Shown here: piece by piece, positions 28,116-37,251 of the stretch | Position numbering within the stretch: the stretch's first letter is position 1 | Layout: each line of letters starts with the position of its first letter | DNA from: Microbacterium keratanolyticum | GTDB taxonomy: Bacteria; Actinomycetota; Actinomycetes; Actinomycetales; Microbacteriaceae | Direction of reading: 5' to 3' | Assembly: GCF_016907255.1 (NCBI RefSeq) | Contig: NZ_JAFBBQ010000001.1 | Coordinates: 744,001-808,000, forward strand | Length of the DNA: 64,000 nt | The notes under the pieces: model-generated | The model's database searches: none | Told to the model about the DNA's origin: nothing | What the model saw: the letters and a program-made list of their open reading frames with translations, nothing else | Position numbers and translations under genes: made by a program

Positions 28116-29827
28116 GCGATCTCCCCCGCCGCGACCGTCTCCGCCAGCGCATGCACGCGCGGCAGATGGTGAGCGCCATAGAAGTCCGCGGACGTCAGGC
28201 GCGCCGCATCCGCGTCCGCAGAGCCCAGCGTCGCGACGACCGCGAAGCCATGCATCCAACCGCCGGCAAGCGTGCCCAGCAGCATGAGGTACGGCACGCT
28301 GACGGCATACGCGTCACGGGGTGACCCGGCGAAGCCGATCAGGTCGGCGGTCGCGCGACGGGAGGCAGCCACGGCGCGCTCCAGCCGGTCAGCCGTGCGC
28401 TGCGCCACGTCATGCGAGAGCGCGCGCAGATGCGCGATCGTCTCGTCGATCTGCACGAACAGCGTCTCGGCCGTCGCACCCTGGTCGCGGATCACCTTGC
28501 GACCGACGAGATCGTTCGACTGGATCGCCGTGGTGCCCTCGTAGATCGGCATGATGCGCGCATCGCGGTAGTGCTGCGCGACACCGGTCTCTTCGATGAA
28601 GCCCATGCCGCCGTGCACCTGGATCGCGTCCGAGGTGACAAGCAATGCGTCCTCCGTCGCCCAGCCCTTCAGGATCGGCACGAAGAACTCTGCCAGCGCA
28701 CCGGTGCCGTCGGTCTCGGCCCGATCGAAGAGGTCGCCGGTGAAGACGCCGAGCGCGCGCATCGCGAAGATGCGGCTCGACATCGACAGCAGCATCCGCT
28801 GCACATCCGGATGCTGGGCGATCGGCGTTCCTGCAGGGCGTCCGATGACCGGGCCCTGCAGACGCGACTCCGCGTACGCGAGCGCCTGCTGGTAGGCGCG
28901 GTCTGAGATGCCGGTCGCCTGGAACCCCATGCCTGCGCGCGCAGAGTTCATCATGACGAACATGCCGGCGAGGCCTCCGTGCAGCTCACCCGCGAGGTAC
29001 CCGGTGGCACCTTCGTAGGCGAGCACACAGGTGGGGCTCGCGTGGATGCCGAGCTTGTGCTCCAGAGCCACGGTCGTCACGCCGTTGCGTTCTCCCACGG
29101 TGCCGTCGTCGGCGACGTGGTTGCGCGGCACGACGAAGAGCGACAGACCCTTCGCCCCCTCCGGCGCTCCCGGCGTGCGAGCGAGCACGAGGTGCAGGAT
29201 GTTCTCTGCGATGTCGTGGTCACCCCAGGTGATGAAGATCTTCTGGCCGCTGATCGCCCAGCTGCCGTCGTCGTTCGGCGTCGCCATCGTGCGGATCGCA
29301 CCGAGGTCGGTGCCGGCGTCCGGCTCGGTGAGGTTCATGGTGCCGGTCCACTCGCCGCTCACGAGCTTGGTGAGGAACTTCTCACGCATCTCGGGTGATG
29401 CGACGGCATCGAGCGCGTGGATCTGACCGGCCGTGAGCAGCCAGCACAGCGCGAACGCCGCGTTCGAGGCGTTCCAGATCTCGCCCAGTCCGGCGCGCAC
29501 CGACTCCGGCAGGCCGTCACCACCCGCGGATGCGGGAGCCTCTGCCGTGATCCATCCGGATTCCACGAGCGCCAGGTAGGCCTCGGCGAATCCTTCCGGA
29601 AGACGCACCGTGCCGTCGACGAGCTGCGCGCCGACCTGATCGCCGACAGCTTCGAGAGGAGCGAGGACGGATGCGGCGAACTCCCCGGCACCGGCGACGA
29701 TCTCCGCCGCATCCTCCGCCGTGATCTCTCCTCCGCTGGAACGCGCCACCAGGTCGAGCCCGAATGCTTCGCCATAGAGGAAGGCGTAGTCGGATACGGG
29801 CGGGACATAGGGGGTGTCGGCGGCCAT
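28112..29827 (-). CDS. Acyl-CoA dehydrogenase, DmdC/FadE5-like
   Basis: The protein is 571 residues, longer than the 380-residue short-chain type and matching the DmdC/FadE5 subgroup. Conserved parts are GTMNLTEPDAGTDLGAIRT for FAD and substrate binding and KIFITWGDHD. The active-site stretch is IMPIYEGTTAIQSNDLVGRK, in which the Glu of YEGTT is the likely catalytic base. A C-terminal domain of about 130 residues is characteristic of the subgroup. The start is the ATG at 29827 with GAGGAG 6 bp upstream; the frame stays open far beyond it. The substrate is unknown, and fatty-acyl or dicarboxylyl thioesters are both possible. Confidence 0.88.
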   Translation of the reverse strand: MAADTPYVPPVSDYAFLYGEAFGLDLVARSSGGEITAEDAAEIVAGAGEFAASVLAPLEAVGDQVGAQLVDGTVRLPEGFAEAYLALVESGWITAEAPASAGGDGLPESVRAGLGEIWNASNAAFALCWLLTAGQIHALDAVASPEMREKFLTKLVSGEWTGTMNLTEPDAGTDLGAIRTMATPNDDGSWAISGQKIFITWGDHDIAENILHLVLARTPGAPEGAKGLSLFVVPRNHVADDGTVGERNGVTTVALEHKLGIHASPTCVLAYEGATGYLAGELHGGLAGMFVMMNSARAGMGFQATGISDRAYQQALAYAESRLQGPVIGRPAGTPIAQHPDVQRMLLSMSSRIFAMRALGVFTGDLFDRAETDGTGALAEFFVPILKGWATEDALLVTSDAIQVHGGMGFIEETGVAQHYRDARIMPIYEGTTAIQSNDLVGRKVIRDQGATAETLFVQIDETIAHLRALSHDVAQRTADRLERAVAASRRATADLIGFAGSPRDAYAVSVPYLMLLGTLAGGWMHGFAVVATLGSADADAARLTSADFYGAHHLPRVHALAETVAAGEIA

Positions 29828-29992
29828 GAGAAGCTCCTCGCACATCATCGGATGAAACTGAGGATCAGCATACGCGACACTGAGTCCCAGCGTCTGAGAA
29901 ATTGTGCGGATGCTTCGCCCTGAGCAATTCCGGACTCGGAGCGTTGCCACACAGGGTGCGCGTCCCCGAGGCATCCGAGTACGCTCAGAAGC

Positions 29993-31192
29993 GTGACCGA
30001 ACGCGCTCCTCTCTCCCGCAAACTCTCCGCCATCGCCGAGTCGGCGACGCTCAAGGTTGACGCCAAGGCCAAGGCTCTGAAGGCCGAGGGCAAGGCGATC
30101 ATCTCCTACGCCGCCGGCGAGCCTGACTTCTCGACGCCGCAGTTCATCGTGGACGCCGCGGCCGAGGCTCTCGCCGACCCGGCCAGCTACCGTTACACCC
30201 CCGCAGCCGGGCTTCCCGCACTCCGCGAGGCGATCGCCGCGAAGACGCTGCGCGACTCCGGGCTCGAGGTCTCCCCGAACCAGGTCATCGTCACCAACGG
30301 TGGCAAGCAGGCTGTCTACCAGGCGTTCCAGGCTGTCGTGAACCCGGGCGACGAGGTCCTCCTTCCCGCCCCGTACTGGACCACGTACCCCGAGGCGATC
30401 CGCCTTGCCGACGGTATCCCGGTCGAGGTCTTCGCCGGCGCCGACCAGGAGTACAAGGTCACCGTCGCGCAGCTCGAGGCCGCCCGCACCGAGCGCACCA
30501 CGGTGCTCGTCTTCGTCTCGCCCTCCAACCCGACCGGCTCCGTCTACACGGCAGAGGAGACCGCGGCGATCGGCCAGTGGGCTCTGGAGCACGGCATCTG
30601 GGTCATCTCGGACGAGATCTACCAGAACCTCACCTACGAGGGCGTCAAGGCCACGTCGATCGTCGAGGCCGTTCCTGAGCTCGCCGGCCAGACCCTTCTC
30701 GTCAACGGCGTCGCCAAGACGTACGCGATGACCGGATGGCGCGTGGGCTGGATGGTCGGGCCCGCCGATGCGATCAAGGTCGCCGGCAACCTGCAGTCGC
30801 ACCTGTCCAGCAACGTCAACAACGTCGCCCAGAAGGCGGCGATCGCCGCGCTCAACGGCCCGCAGACCGAGGCCGAGCAGATGCGCGAGGCTTTCGACCG
30901 CCGACGCCGCCTCATCGTCTCGGAGCTGTCGAAGATCGATGGCATGGTCGTCCCGAACCCGCTCGGCGCCTTCTACGTCTACCCCGACGTGCAGGGCCTC
31001 CTGAACCGCACCTGGGGCGGCGTGACGCCGACGACGTCACTCGAACTGGCAGACCTCATCCTGGAGCAGGCCGAGGTCGCCGTCGTTCCCGGTGAGGCCT
31101 TCGGCCCGTCCGGCTACATCCGCATGTCGTACGCGCTCGGTGACGACCAGCTGCTCGAGGGCGTGCAGCGCCTGCAGCGCCTCTTCTCCTGA
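29993..31192 (+). CDS. aspC: Class I PLP-dependent aminotransferase, aspartate aminotransferase type
   Basis: The protein is 399 residues. Motifs include [42 protein letters not shown] (N179) and [13 protein letters not shown]. The PLP lysine is K242 in [17 protein letters not shown], and the substrate arginine lies in [10 protein letters not shown]. This is the subgroup I-gamma aspartate aminotransferase of actinobacteria. It starts at a GTG with a TACGCT -10-like box about 12 bp upstream and no Shine-Dalgarno, which suggests a leaderless mRNA. In other actinobacteria this gene lies close to murB and hadAB, as it does here. Confidence 0.88.
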   Translation: MTERAPLSRKLSAIAESATLKVDAKAKALKAEGKAIISYAAGEPDFSTPQFIVDAAAEALADPASYRYTPAAGLPALREAIAAKTLRDSGLEVSPNQVIVTNGGKQAVYQAFQAVVNPGDEVLLPAPYWTTYPEAIRLADGIPVEVFAGADQEYKVTVAQLEAARTERTTVLVFVSPSNPTGSVYTAEETAAIGQWALEHGIWVISDEIYQNLTYEGVKATSIVEAVPELAGQTLLVNGVAKTYAMTGWRVGWMVGPADAIKVAGNLQSHLSSNVNNVAQKAAIAALNGPQTEAEQMREAFDRRRRLIVSELSKIDGMVVPNPLGAFYVYPDVQGLLNRTWGGVTPTTSLELADLILEQAEVAVVPGEAFGPSGYIRMSYALGDDQLLEGVQRLQRLFS

Positions 31193-31196
31193 GCGC

Positions 31197-31241
31197 GACG
31201 ACGAAGGCCCCGGCATCCTGGATGCCGGGGCCTTCGTCGTC
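31197..31241. terminator. Strong bidirectional terminator between aspC and the VOC gene
   Basis: A perfect 22-bp inverted repeat with a 1-nt loop (arms 31197-31218 and 31220-31241, core GGCCCCGGCATCC) lies between two convergent genes. It begins 4 bp after one stop and ends 2 bp before the other. Confidence 0.85.
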
Positions 31242-31243
31242 GT

Positions 31244-31639
31244 TCAGCGTTCGTAGCCGATGAGCCAGCGCACGCCGTAGCGGTCGCGCACCTGTCCATC
31301 GTGCGCACCCCAGGGGCGCTTCTGCAGCGGGTCGATGACCGTGCCGTCTTCGGCGAGCTGGTCGAACCACTCCGTGAGAATCTGCGGTTCTGCCGTGCCG
31401 AGCAGCGCGAAGCTCATGCCGAGCATGTGCACGGCGTCGTCGTCCGGCCCGGCATCCGATCCGCAGAGCCGCACCGGACCTGCCAGCTCGCCGTGCGCGA
31501 TCATGTCGGGCGGTCCGTCCGTGCGTTGGAACTGCTCGTAGGTGAACAGCGACAGCTGCCCGCCGAAGACATCCTGGTAGAACTCGAGCGCTTCCCCCGC
31601 GTTGCCGGGAAACGACAGGTACGGCATGAGACCGGTCAT
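31244..31639 (-). CDS. VOC-family (PhnB-like) glyoxalase/bleomycin-resistance-fold protein
   Basis: The protein is 131 residues. It opens MPYLSFPGNAGEALEFYQDVFGG, the signature start of PhnB-type VOC proteins, and has MIAHGELAG plus a C-terminal WGAHDGQVRDRYGVRWLI. The fold carries paired beta-alpha-beta-beta-beta modules and sometimes a metal. No reaction is assigned to most members, and the neighbours give no clue. Confidence 0.8.
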   Translation of the reverse strand: MTGLMPYLSFPGNAGEALEFYQDVFGGQLSLFTYEQFQRTDGPPDMIAHGELAGPVRLCGSDAGPDDDAVHMLGMSFALLGTAEPQILTEWFDQLAEDGTVIDPLQKRPWGAHDGQVRDRYGVRWLIGYER

Positions 31640-31671
31640 CGCGTCATCGTATCCGGACGGCGATGGTGAAA

Positions 31672-32808
31672 CTAGAGGGCGACGCCGACGAGCACCGGCT
31701 CCGGCTGCAGGACGAGTCCGAACTCCGCCTGCACACGCCCCTGCACGAAACGTGCGAGCTCAGCGACCTCTTCAGCCGTCGCGCCCCCACGGTTCGTGAG
31801 CGCCAGCGCATGCTTCGTCGAGATGCTCGCGCGAGAGCGCGGAAGCGCGAATCCCTTGCGGATCCCGGCCTGCTCGATCAGCCACGCGGCACTGACCTTC
31901 ACGTCCTTCTGCACGGGCACCGGCGCCGGCACGTACCCGTCGAAGCGCTCCAGCGGAATCACGGTCACGGCGTCGAGGTCAGGCGTCACCGGCCAGCGCG
32001 GGCACTCTGGCGGAAGCGTGCGGGCAAAGGCCTCGGAGACGATCGCGTTCTGGAAGAACGACCCGGCACTGTGCGTATCCGCATCCGCCGGGTTCAGCAG
32101 CATCCCCTTTGCGGCACGAGTCGCGAGGATCTGATCGCGCACCCAGGCCAACGGAACGGGGTCGTCGCCCTCCAACTGCAGCGCGCGGCGCAGCTGTGCA
32201 CCCTGCACCTTGCGTCCGGCGTCGCCTACTTCAGCCAGATCGAGCGTGACCGAGAGAATCACGGCGCGCCGCTGTGGCACGTCGCCGTAGTGGTGCTTGA
32301 GCACGGAGGTGCGAAAGCCCAGACCCAGCTCGGATGCTGCAGCGACCGTGACGTCACCCGTGGCCTCGTCGATCCACTCGACCTCGACCAGCGTCTCCTG
32401 GATCTCCTGCCCGTATGCGCCGACGTTCTGCACCGGCGCAGCTCCCACCGTGCCGGGGATGCCCGACATCGCCTCGACGCCCGCGAGCCCCTCCGCGACC
32501 GTGAAGGCGACGAGATCATCCCAGTTGTGTCCGGCCTGCACACGCAGTCGCGTTCGGCCCTCGTGCGGAGACGGCAGCTTCTCGATACCCGACGTCAGCA
32601 CGCGGATGACCGTGCCCTCGAACGGCTCATCTCCGACGAAGAGGTTGGACCCGCCGCCGAGCACGAGCCACTCGTCACCGTCCGCCCACACCTCGCGCAG
32701 CGCATCGACGAGCTCGGCCGTCGTGTGCGCGTCGATCATGCGGGTCGGCGCAGCACCGGTCTGCAGCGTGGTCAGCGACGCGAGCGGAAGCGGCTCGATC
32801 TCAGGCAT
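31672..32808 (-). CDS. murB: UDP-N-acetylmuramate dehydrogenase
   Basis: The protein is 378 residues. The FAD-binding part has LVLGGGSNLFVGDEPFEGTVIRV and AGVEAMSGIPGTVGAAPVQNVGAYGQEI. The proton-donor serine is in THSAGSFFQNAIV, and the C-terminal catalytic Glu is in LVLQPEPVLVG. It reduces UDP-GlcNAc-enolpyruvate to UDP-MurNAc in cell-wall synthesis. It follows the HadB-type gene by 19 bp on the same strand. This hadA-hadB-murB arrangement is common in actinobacteria. Confidence 0.94.
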   Translation of the reverse strand: MPEIEPLPLASLTTLQTGAAPTRMIDAHTTAELVDALREVWADGDEWLVLGGGSNLFVGDEPFEGTVIRVLTSGIEKLPSPHEGRTRLRVQAGHNWDDLVAFTVAEGLAGVEAMSGIPGTVGAAPVQNVGAYGQEIQETLVEVEWIDEATGDVTVAAASELGLGFRTSVLKHHYGDVPQRRAVILSVTLDLAEVGDAGRKVQGAQLRRALQLEGDDPVPLAWVRDQILATRAAKGMLLNPADADTHSAGSFFQNAIVSEAFARTLPPECPRWPVTPDLDAVTVIPLERFDGYVPAPVPVQKDVKVSAAWLIEQAGIRKGFALPRSRASISTKHALALTNRGGATAEEVAELARFVQGRVQAEFGLVLQPEPVLVGVAL

Positions 32809-32827
32809 GGTGGTCTCCGGCCCGCCG

Positions 32828-33238
32828 TCAGGCGAGCGAGTCGGCGGCGACGCGCAGCTGCGCCTTGACGAGCACCGTCGCCTCGGCGTACTTCACGGTC
32901 AGGTCGATGCGCACCGCGTCGTCATCCGCGGCAGCGACCTTGGCGCTGATCGTCACGTCGGCACCCGTCTCCGGGTCGACGACGACCGGACGCGTGAAGC
33001 GCACACCGTAGTCGAGCACACGTGCCGTACCCGGCAGTGCGGACACGACGACCGACGAGGCGATGCCCATCGTCAGCATGCCGTGGGCCAGCACGCCCGG
33101 AAGTCCCACGGCTGCGGCGACATCGTCGCGGTAGTGGATCGGGTTGAAGTCTCCGGATGCTCCTGCATAGCGCACGAGAGATTCGCGGGTCAGGTGCACG
33201 GTGCGCTCGGCGATCACGTCGCCCACGACGAGGGTCAT
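32828..33238 (-). CDS. hadB: MaoC-family hotdog dehydratase (HadB-like)
   Basis: The protein is 136 residues with the hydratase-2 motif YAGASGDFNPIHYRDDVAAA; the Asp and His are catalytic. FTRPVVVDPETGADVTISAKV follows. It would form a heterodimer with the upstream HadA-like protein and dehydrate 3-hydroxyacyl thioesters. The ATG at 33238 overlaps the HadA stop by 4 bp. In mycobacteria HadAB serves mycolate elongation. Microbacteriaceae lack mycolates, so the role here is likely general fatty-acid or lipid metabolism. Confidence 0.82.
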   Translation of the reverse strand: MTLVVGDVIAERTVHLTRESLVRYAGASGDFNPIHYRDDVAAAVGLPGVLAHGMLTMGIASSVVVSALPGTARVLDYGVRFTRPVVVDPETGADVTISAKVAAADDDAVRIDLTVKYAEATVLVKAQLRVAADSLA

Positions 33239-33684
33239 TCGGAGTCCTCCCCCACGAGCAGCACGGAGGTCGCGGTGACGACATGCGCACCGGTGGCGTC
33301 CGTGATCTCGGCTTCGCTGGTGATCATGGCGTTGCCCGCCATCGTGCGGATGCCCGTGACGCGCAGCTGCGCGCTCAGTTCGTCGCCCGCGACGATCGGC
33401 CGCGTGTACGCGAACTTCTGCTCGGCGTGGATCGTGCGTGCGAGCACGATGCCGGAGTCCGCTTCGCCCAGAAGCTGCTGCAGCGTGAGGTCTTGGATGA
33501 CCATCGCAAAAGTCGGCGGGGCGACGACATCGGCGTGACCGAGCGACTGCGCCGCGGCGACGTCGAAGTGCTGAGGGGCGTCGGCGAAGACGGCGCGCGC
33601 GAACTCGCGCACCTTCTCTCGTCCGACGAGGTAGGACGGGGTCGGCGGGAACGTCCGGCCGACGAGTTCGCTGTTCACAGGCAC
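33235..33684 (-). CDS. hadA: MaoC-like N-terminal domain dehydratase subunit (HadA-like, UPF0336)
   Basis: The protein is 149 residues with the FAS1-type dehydratase fold: YLVGREKVREFARAVFADA, VAPPTFAMVI, then AEQKFAYTRPIVAGDELSAQLRV. These are the substrate-binding, non-catalytic partners of HadB proteins. The start is a GTG. A TAGGAT -10-like box lies about 12 bp upstream and an 8-bp inverted repeat (ACCCCTCG) sits in the leader, so the transcript has little or no 5' UTR. hadA, hadB and murB are one tight operon. Confidence 0.8.
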   Translation of the reverse strand: MPVNSELVGRTFPPTPSYLVGREKVREFARAVFADAPQHFDVAAAQSLGHADVVAPPTFAMVIQDLTLQQLLGEADSGIVLARTIHAEQKFAYTRPIVAGDELSAQLRVTGIRTMAGNAMITSEAEITDATGAHVVTATSVLLVGEDSE

Positions 33685-33717
33685 CCCTCGATCCTACCGA
33701 GGGGTCCCTGTGTCGCT

Positions 33718-33754
33718 CCTCCGCGCGCCGGGTAATTTCCCCGGTGCGCGGAGG
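33718..33754 (-). terminator. Terminator after the glycerate kinase gene
   Basis: A 15-bp stem with one G-T mismatch (arms 33718-33732 and 33740-33754) and a 7-nt loop starts 2 bp past the kinase stop. It separates the kinase from the hadA promoter. Confidence 0.75.
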
Positions 33755-33756
33755 AC

Positions 33757-34962
33757 TCACGCCGCAGGGCGGGCGGACATCGCCGCACCCAACAGGACGA
33801 GCCGCATGCTGCGCTCTGCCGCGTCGCGCAGCAGCTCCTCGCCCTGCTCGACCGCGTGTTCGAGTTGCATGGGCACGGTCAGGATCGATGCGATCGCGGC
33901 GATTCCGATGTCGTGGACGGCAGGCGCGCCCTCCCCCAGGGAGCCGGCGATACCCAGTACCGGGACGCCGGCGATGCGAGCGCGCAGGGCGACCTCCGCC
34001 GGCACCTTGCCTCGCGGCGTCTGGAAATCGATCGCGCCCTCAGCGGTGATCACGAGATCCGCGGCCGCCATCAGGTCGTCGAGGGATGCGGGCAGCAGAT
34101 CGCCATCGAGAAGCACCTCGAAGCGCGGTGCCAGTCGGGCGCCCAGAACCGCGGCGAGTCCGGCGCCCAGCCCACCGGATGCCCCGGTTCCCGCACCGGT
34201 CCGCACATCCATGAGCCCACCGTGCGGGGTCTGCCGCTCGAGCAGATCCGCCCAGACGTCGAGCGCGTCCGAGAGCTCTTCGACGTCAGCCGGACTCGCT
34301 CCCTTCTGCGGCCCGAAGACGCGCGCGACGCCGCGCGGTCCGCACAGCACGTTGTGCACGTTGCACGCGAGGATGATCTCCACCTCGCCGATGCGGGGAT
34401 GCAGCCCCGCGAGGTCGAGGTGAACGGCATCGCGCAGGTGACGTCCGCCGTGCGGGATCTCCGCACCGTCGCGGTCGAGGATCCGTGCGCCGAGGGCCTG
34501 GAGCGCCCCTGCACCTCCGTCGCTGGTTCCTGAATCACCGCAGCCGACGATGATGCGCGTGGCGCCGTCGTCGAGCGCCGCGTCGATCAGCTGTCCGACG
34601 CCGTACGTCGTCGTGGCACCGGGATCACGACGATCGCGGGGCACGAGACGCAGCCCTCCCGCGGTGGCCATCTCCACGACAGCAGTTCCGACGGCGGCGC
34701 CGCCCAGTCGCGCCCAATGCGCCAGCACCTCATCCCCGACGGGCCCCGTGACGCGAGCCGGAACGAGCGTGCCACCCGTCGCCGTGGCGAGGGCCTCGGC
34801 CGTGCCCTCGCCGCCGTCCGGGACGGGGAACTCGTCGACCTGCACACCGGGGATGACGCGGCGCACGCCGGCGGCGATCGCGCGGGCGACACCGGCCGCG
34901 TCGAGGCTCTCCTTGAAGCCGCTCGGGGCGACGACGATGCGCTGAGGGATCTGCATGGACAT
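33757..34962 (-). CDS. glxK: Glycerate 2-kinase
   Basis: The protein is 401 residues and matches the GarK/GlxK family: VVAPSGFKESLDAAGVARAI at the start, then PVPDGGEGTAEALA, VEMATAGGL, IIVGCGDSGTSDGGAGALQAL and the C-terminal ITAEGAIDFQTPRGKVPAEVA. It phosphorylates D-glycerate to 2-phosphoglycerate, linking glyoxylate or sugar-acid breakdown to glycolysis. I chose the ATG at 34962 because AAAGGAGG precedes it. A 6-bp inverted repeat (34976-34981 with 34989-34994) ends just before the ribosome-binding site. The DASS permease gene ends 96 bp upstream on the same strand, so a shared transcript is possible. Confidence 0.9.
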   Translation of the reverse strand: MSMQIPQRIVVAPSGFKESLDAAGVARAIAAGVRRVIPGVQVDEFPVPDGGEGTAEALATATGGTLVPARVTGPVGDEVLAHWARLGGAAVGTAVVEMATAGGLRLVPRDRRDPGATTTYGVGQLIDAALDDGATRIIVGCGDSGTSDGGAGALQALGARILDRDGAEIPHGGRHLRDAVHLDLAGLHPRIGEVEIILACNVHNVLCGPRGVARVFGPQKGASPADVEELSDALDVWADLLERQTPHGGLMDVRTGAGTGASGGLGAGLAAVLGARLAPRFEVLLDGDLLPASLDDLMAAADLVITAEGAIDFQTPRGKVPAEVALRARIAGVPVLGIAGSLGEGAPAVHDIGIAAIASILTVPMQLEHAVEQGEELLRDAAERSMRLVLLGAAMSARPAA

Positions 34963-35058
34963 GGTTCCTCCTTTTGTGCCCTTCTTGCGGGCACGACAAG
35001 TACCGGGCACAACCCGGATGGTGAAGTTATGAAGGGGTACGTTGCGAGACGTCGCGCG

Positions 35059-36594
35059 TCAGCGCAGCAGGGGCATCCCCATCGACGGCCAGATGAAGAA
35101 GGCGAACGTGCACACGAGCACGAACATCGTCGGAGCCAACAGCGCCGAGAGGCGTCGCAGGTCGGCCGGGCGGAATCCGCCTGGTGCGATCTGGGGATCA
35201 GCGAACATCGCCACCGGCTTCGCAGAGCTCGTCAGGGTGTGACAGAAACCTGCCGCGGCCGTCGAGGCGAAGGCGGCGGCCATCGGGTCTACGCCGACGC
35301 TCGGCGCGAGGGCGACGACGAGAGGAATGAGGGCTGCGGAGCGGGCCGAACGCGAGGGGATCAGCAGGTGCGCACCGAGCGAGACGGCGACGACGGCGAG
35401 CACGAACACGATCGCTCCTGCTTCGCCGAGCCCGGTGAGAGGCGCGAGCGCTGCCTGACCGATCCAGGTCGCCGCCCCGGACGAGGTGAGCGCCGCGGCG
35501 AGCGCGAGCGTTGCCGCGAGGAACAGCAGGAGGTTCCAGGGCACCGTCTTCACGGACGCGGCCATGGAGGTGCATCCGATTCCGGGTGTGACCGCCGCAA
35601 CGGCACCGATCAGCGCGACGAGCGCAGGCGAGATCCCGTGCCACGGTTCCGTGCACCAGAGCGCGATCGCGCCGACGAGCAGGAGGAGCGCGCGCCTCTC
35701 GACGGCGGTGAGCGGACCTTGCACCGGCGTGGGCGCGGTGGCGGCGATGTCACCGAGCGAGATCGACAGCGTGGAGCGACGTTCGGCGCGCGACGTGAAC
35801 CGCAGGAGCACGATCTCGCAGGCGATGTGTGACGAGACGATCGCGAGCGGAAGCCCGAACCACAGCCAGCTGAGGAAGGTGAACTCCTGGCCGGTGGCAG
35901 TGCCGACGATCTGACCCGTGATGATGTGGGCACCGGCGCCGAGGAGCGAACCGACGGCGGAGAGCAGGATCACGGTTGGGAAAAGCAGGGCGAGCGCGCG
36001 GATGAGGCCTGCGCGTCCGGCGAGCGCCGCGGCGAGCGCCGCGTAGACGGGAACGGCGAGGGCGGCGCGCCCCGACGTGGCCGGCACGGCGAACGTGGTG
36101 AGCGTGAGCGCGACGGTCGTGAGATGGAACAGCGCCCGTGGGGTCCGCGCGTGGCGCACGAGCTGTGCGGCGCCGCGGAGTGCGAGTCCCGAGGCGTTGA
36201 CCGCCGCGGCGATGATGAACGCACCGATGAGCAGCCAGATCGTCTCGTCTCCGAGGGCGGCGAAGAATGTCGTCGACGGCAGCGCGCCGACCGCGATGAG
36301 TGCGAGCGCGGCGAGAAGCGCCACAAGGGTGTCGTCGAGCGGTGTGGCGATCCACGCCCACACGGCGAGGAGGAAGACGCCGATCGTGAGGGCGCCGGTG
36401 GTCGACAGGGGCGCCCCGGTCATCGCGGACGCGCTGCCCTGTGCCGCGAACAGCACGAGCACGACCGCCGACGCGAGCACGAGGGCGAGCGAGACGATCC
36501 GTCCTGAACCCGGGTGGCGGCGCGAGGCACGCGGCGCGGAGGCTGCGACACCCGGCGGTGTCGTCGCGAAACGTGTGCGAGTGACGGTGCTCAT
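35059..36594 (-). CDS. DASS/SLC13-family anion permease
   Basis: The protein is 511 residues with about 11-12 hydrophobic helices. It has the DASS pattern: paired re-entrant regions and SNT-like segments around FAVPATSGRAALAVPVYAAL and LIPSRSARSAALIPLVVAL. Family members import dicarboxylates, tricarboxylates or sulfate with sodium. The ATG overlaps the response regulator stop by 4 bp, so it is translationally coupled to the two-component system. The system may sense the permease substrate or use the permease as co-sensor; that is inference. Confidence 0.8.
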   Translation of the reverse strand: MSTVTRTRFATTPPGVAASAPRASRRHPGSGRIVSLALVLASAVVLVLFAAQGSASAMTGAPLSTTGALTIGVFLLAVWAWIATPLDDTLVALLAALALIAVGALPSTTFFAALGDETIWLLIGAFIIAAAVNASGLALRGAAQLVRHARTPRALFHLTTVALTLTTFAVPATSGRAALAVPVYAALAAALAGRAGLIRALALLFPTVILLSAVGSLLGAGAHIITGQIVGTATGQEFTFLSWLWFGLPLAIVSSHIACEIVLLRFTSRAERRSTLSISLGDIAATAPTPVQGPLTAVERRALLLLVGAIALWCTEPWHGISPALVALIGAVAAVTPGIGCTSMAASVKTVPWNLLLFLAATLALAAALTSSGAATWIGQAALAPLTGLGEAGAIVFVLAVVAVSLGAHLLIPSRSARSAALIPLVVALAPSVGVDPMAAAFASTAAAGFCHTLTSSAKPVAMFADPQIAPGGFRPADLRRLSALLAPTMFVLVCTFAFFIWPSMGMPLLR

Positions 36595-37250
36595 CGCAGC
36601 CTGTACCCTGCTCCGCGCACGGTCTCGATGCGTTCGGATCCGATCTTCGCGCGCAGCGCCCGCACGTACACGTCGACGACGTTGGACGCGGGATCGAAGT
36701 CCATCCCCCACACATGCCCGATGAGCTGATCGCGCGACAGCACCTGCGTCGCGTTCTCGACGAAGACCTCCAGCAGCGCGAACTCGCGGCTCGTGAGGTC
36801 GGCAGCGACTCCGCCGACGGTGACGCGGCGCGAGCGGATGTCGACGGTGAGGTCGCCGTGCGAGAGCACGGGTCCGGTGCTGCGCTGTTCGCCATCGCCG
36901 ATGCGCAGACGCACCCGCGCCAGCAGCTCGGCGAACTGGAAGGGCTTGGTCACGTAGTCGTTCGCACCGCTCTCGAGGCCGCGCACGGTGTCGATCACCG
37001 AGTCGCGAGCGGTGAGGATGATCACGGGAGTGCCGACGCCCTCACCGCGCAGGTGGGAGAGCACGGAGAAGCCGTCCATCCCCTGCAGTCCGATGTCGAG
37101 CAGGACGAGATCGAACATGCCGCTGCGCGCGAGCAGCAGCGCCGTCTCGCCGTCGGCGGCCTCCGAGGTCTCGTAGCCGGCGGTGTGCAGACCGCGACGC
37201 ACGAAGGAGGTGATGTGCGGGTCGTCTTCCGCGATGAGGATGTGTCGCAT
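36591..37250 (-). CDS. OmpR-family response regulator
   Basis: The protein is 219 residues. The receiver has the acidic pair EDD near residue 8, the phosphoacceptor in LVLLDIGLQGMDGF (Asp about 51), Thr in VIILTARD and Lys in YVTKPF. The C-terminal winged helix is LTSREFALLEVFVENATQVLSR then SNVVDVYVRALRAKIG. It follows the histidine kinase stop by one base. Direct repeats upstream of the operon (39129-39145) are plausible targets. It is coupled to the DASS permease gene. Confidence 0.92.
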   Translation of the reverse strand: MRHILIAEDDPHITSFVRRGLHTAGYETSEAADGETALLLARSGMFDLVLLDIGLQGMDGFSVLSHLRGEGVGTPVIILTARDSVIDTVRGLESGANDYVTKPFQFAELLARVRLRIGDGEQRSTGPVLSHGDLTVDIRSRRVTVGGVAADLTSREFALLEVFVENATQVLSRDQLIGHVWGMDFDPASNVVDVYVRALRAKIGSERIETVRGAGYRLR

Positions 37251-37251
37251 C

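Noticed and set aside
29828..30802. Upstream extension of the acyl-CoA dehydrogenase frame
   Set aside because: It is antisense to aspC, has no conserved content and runs past a well-placed ATG with a good ribosome-binding site.
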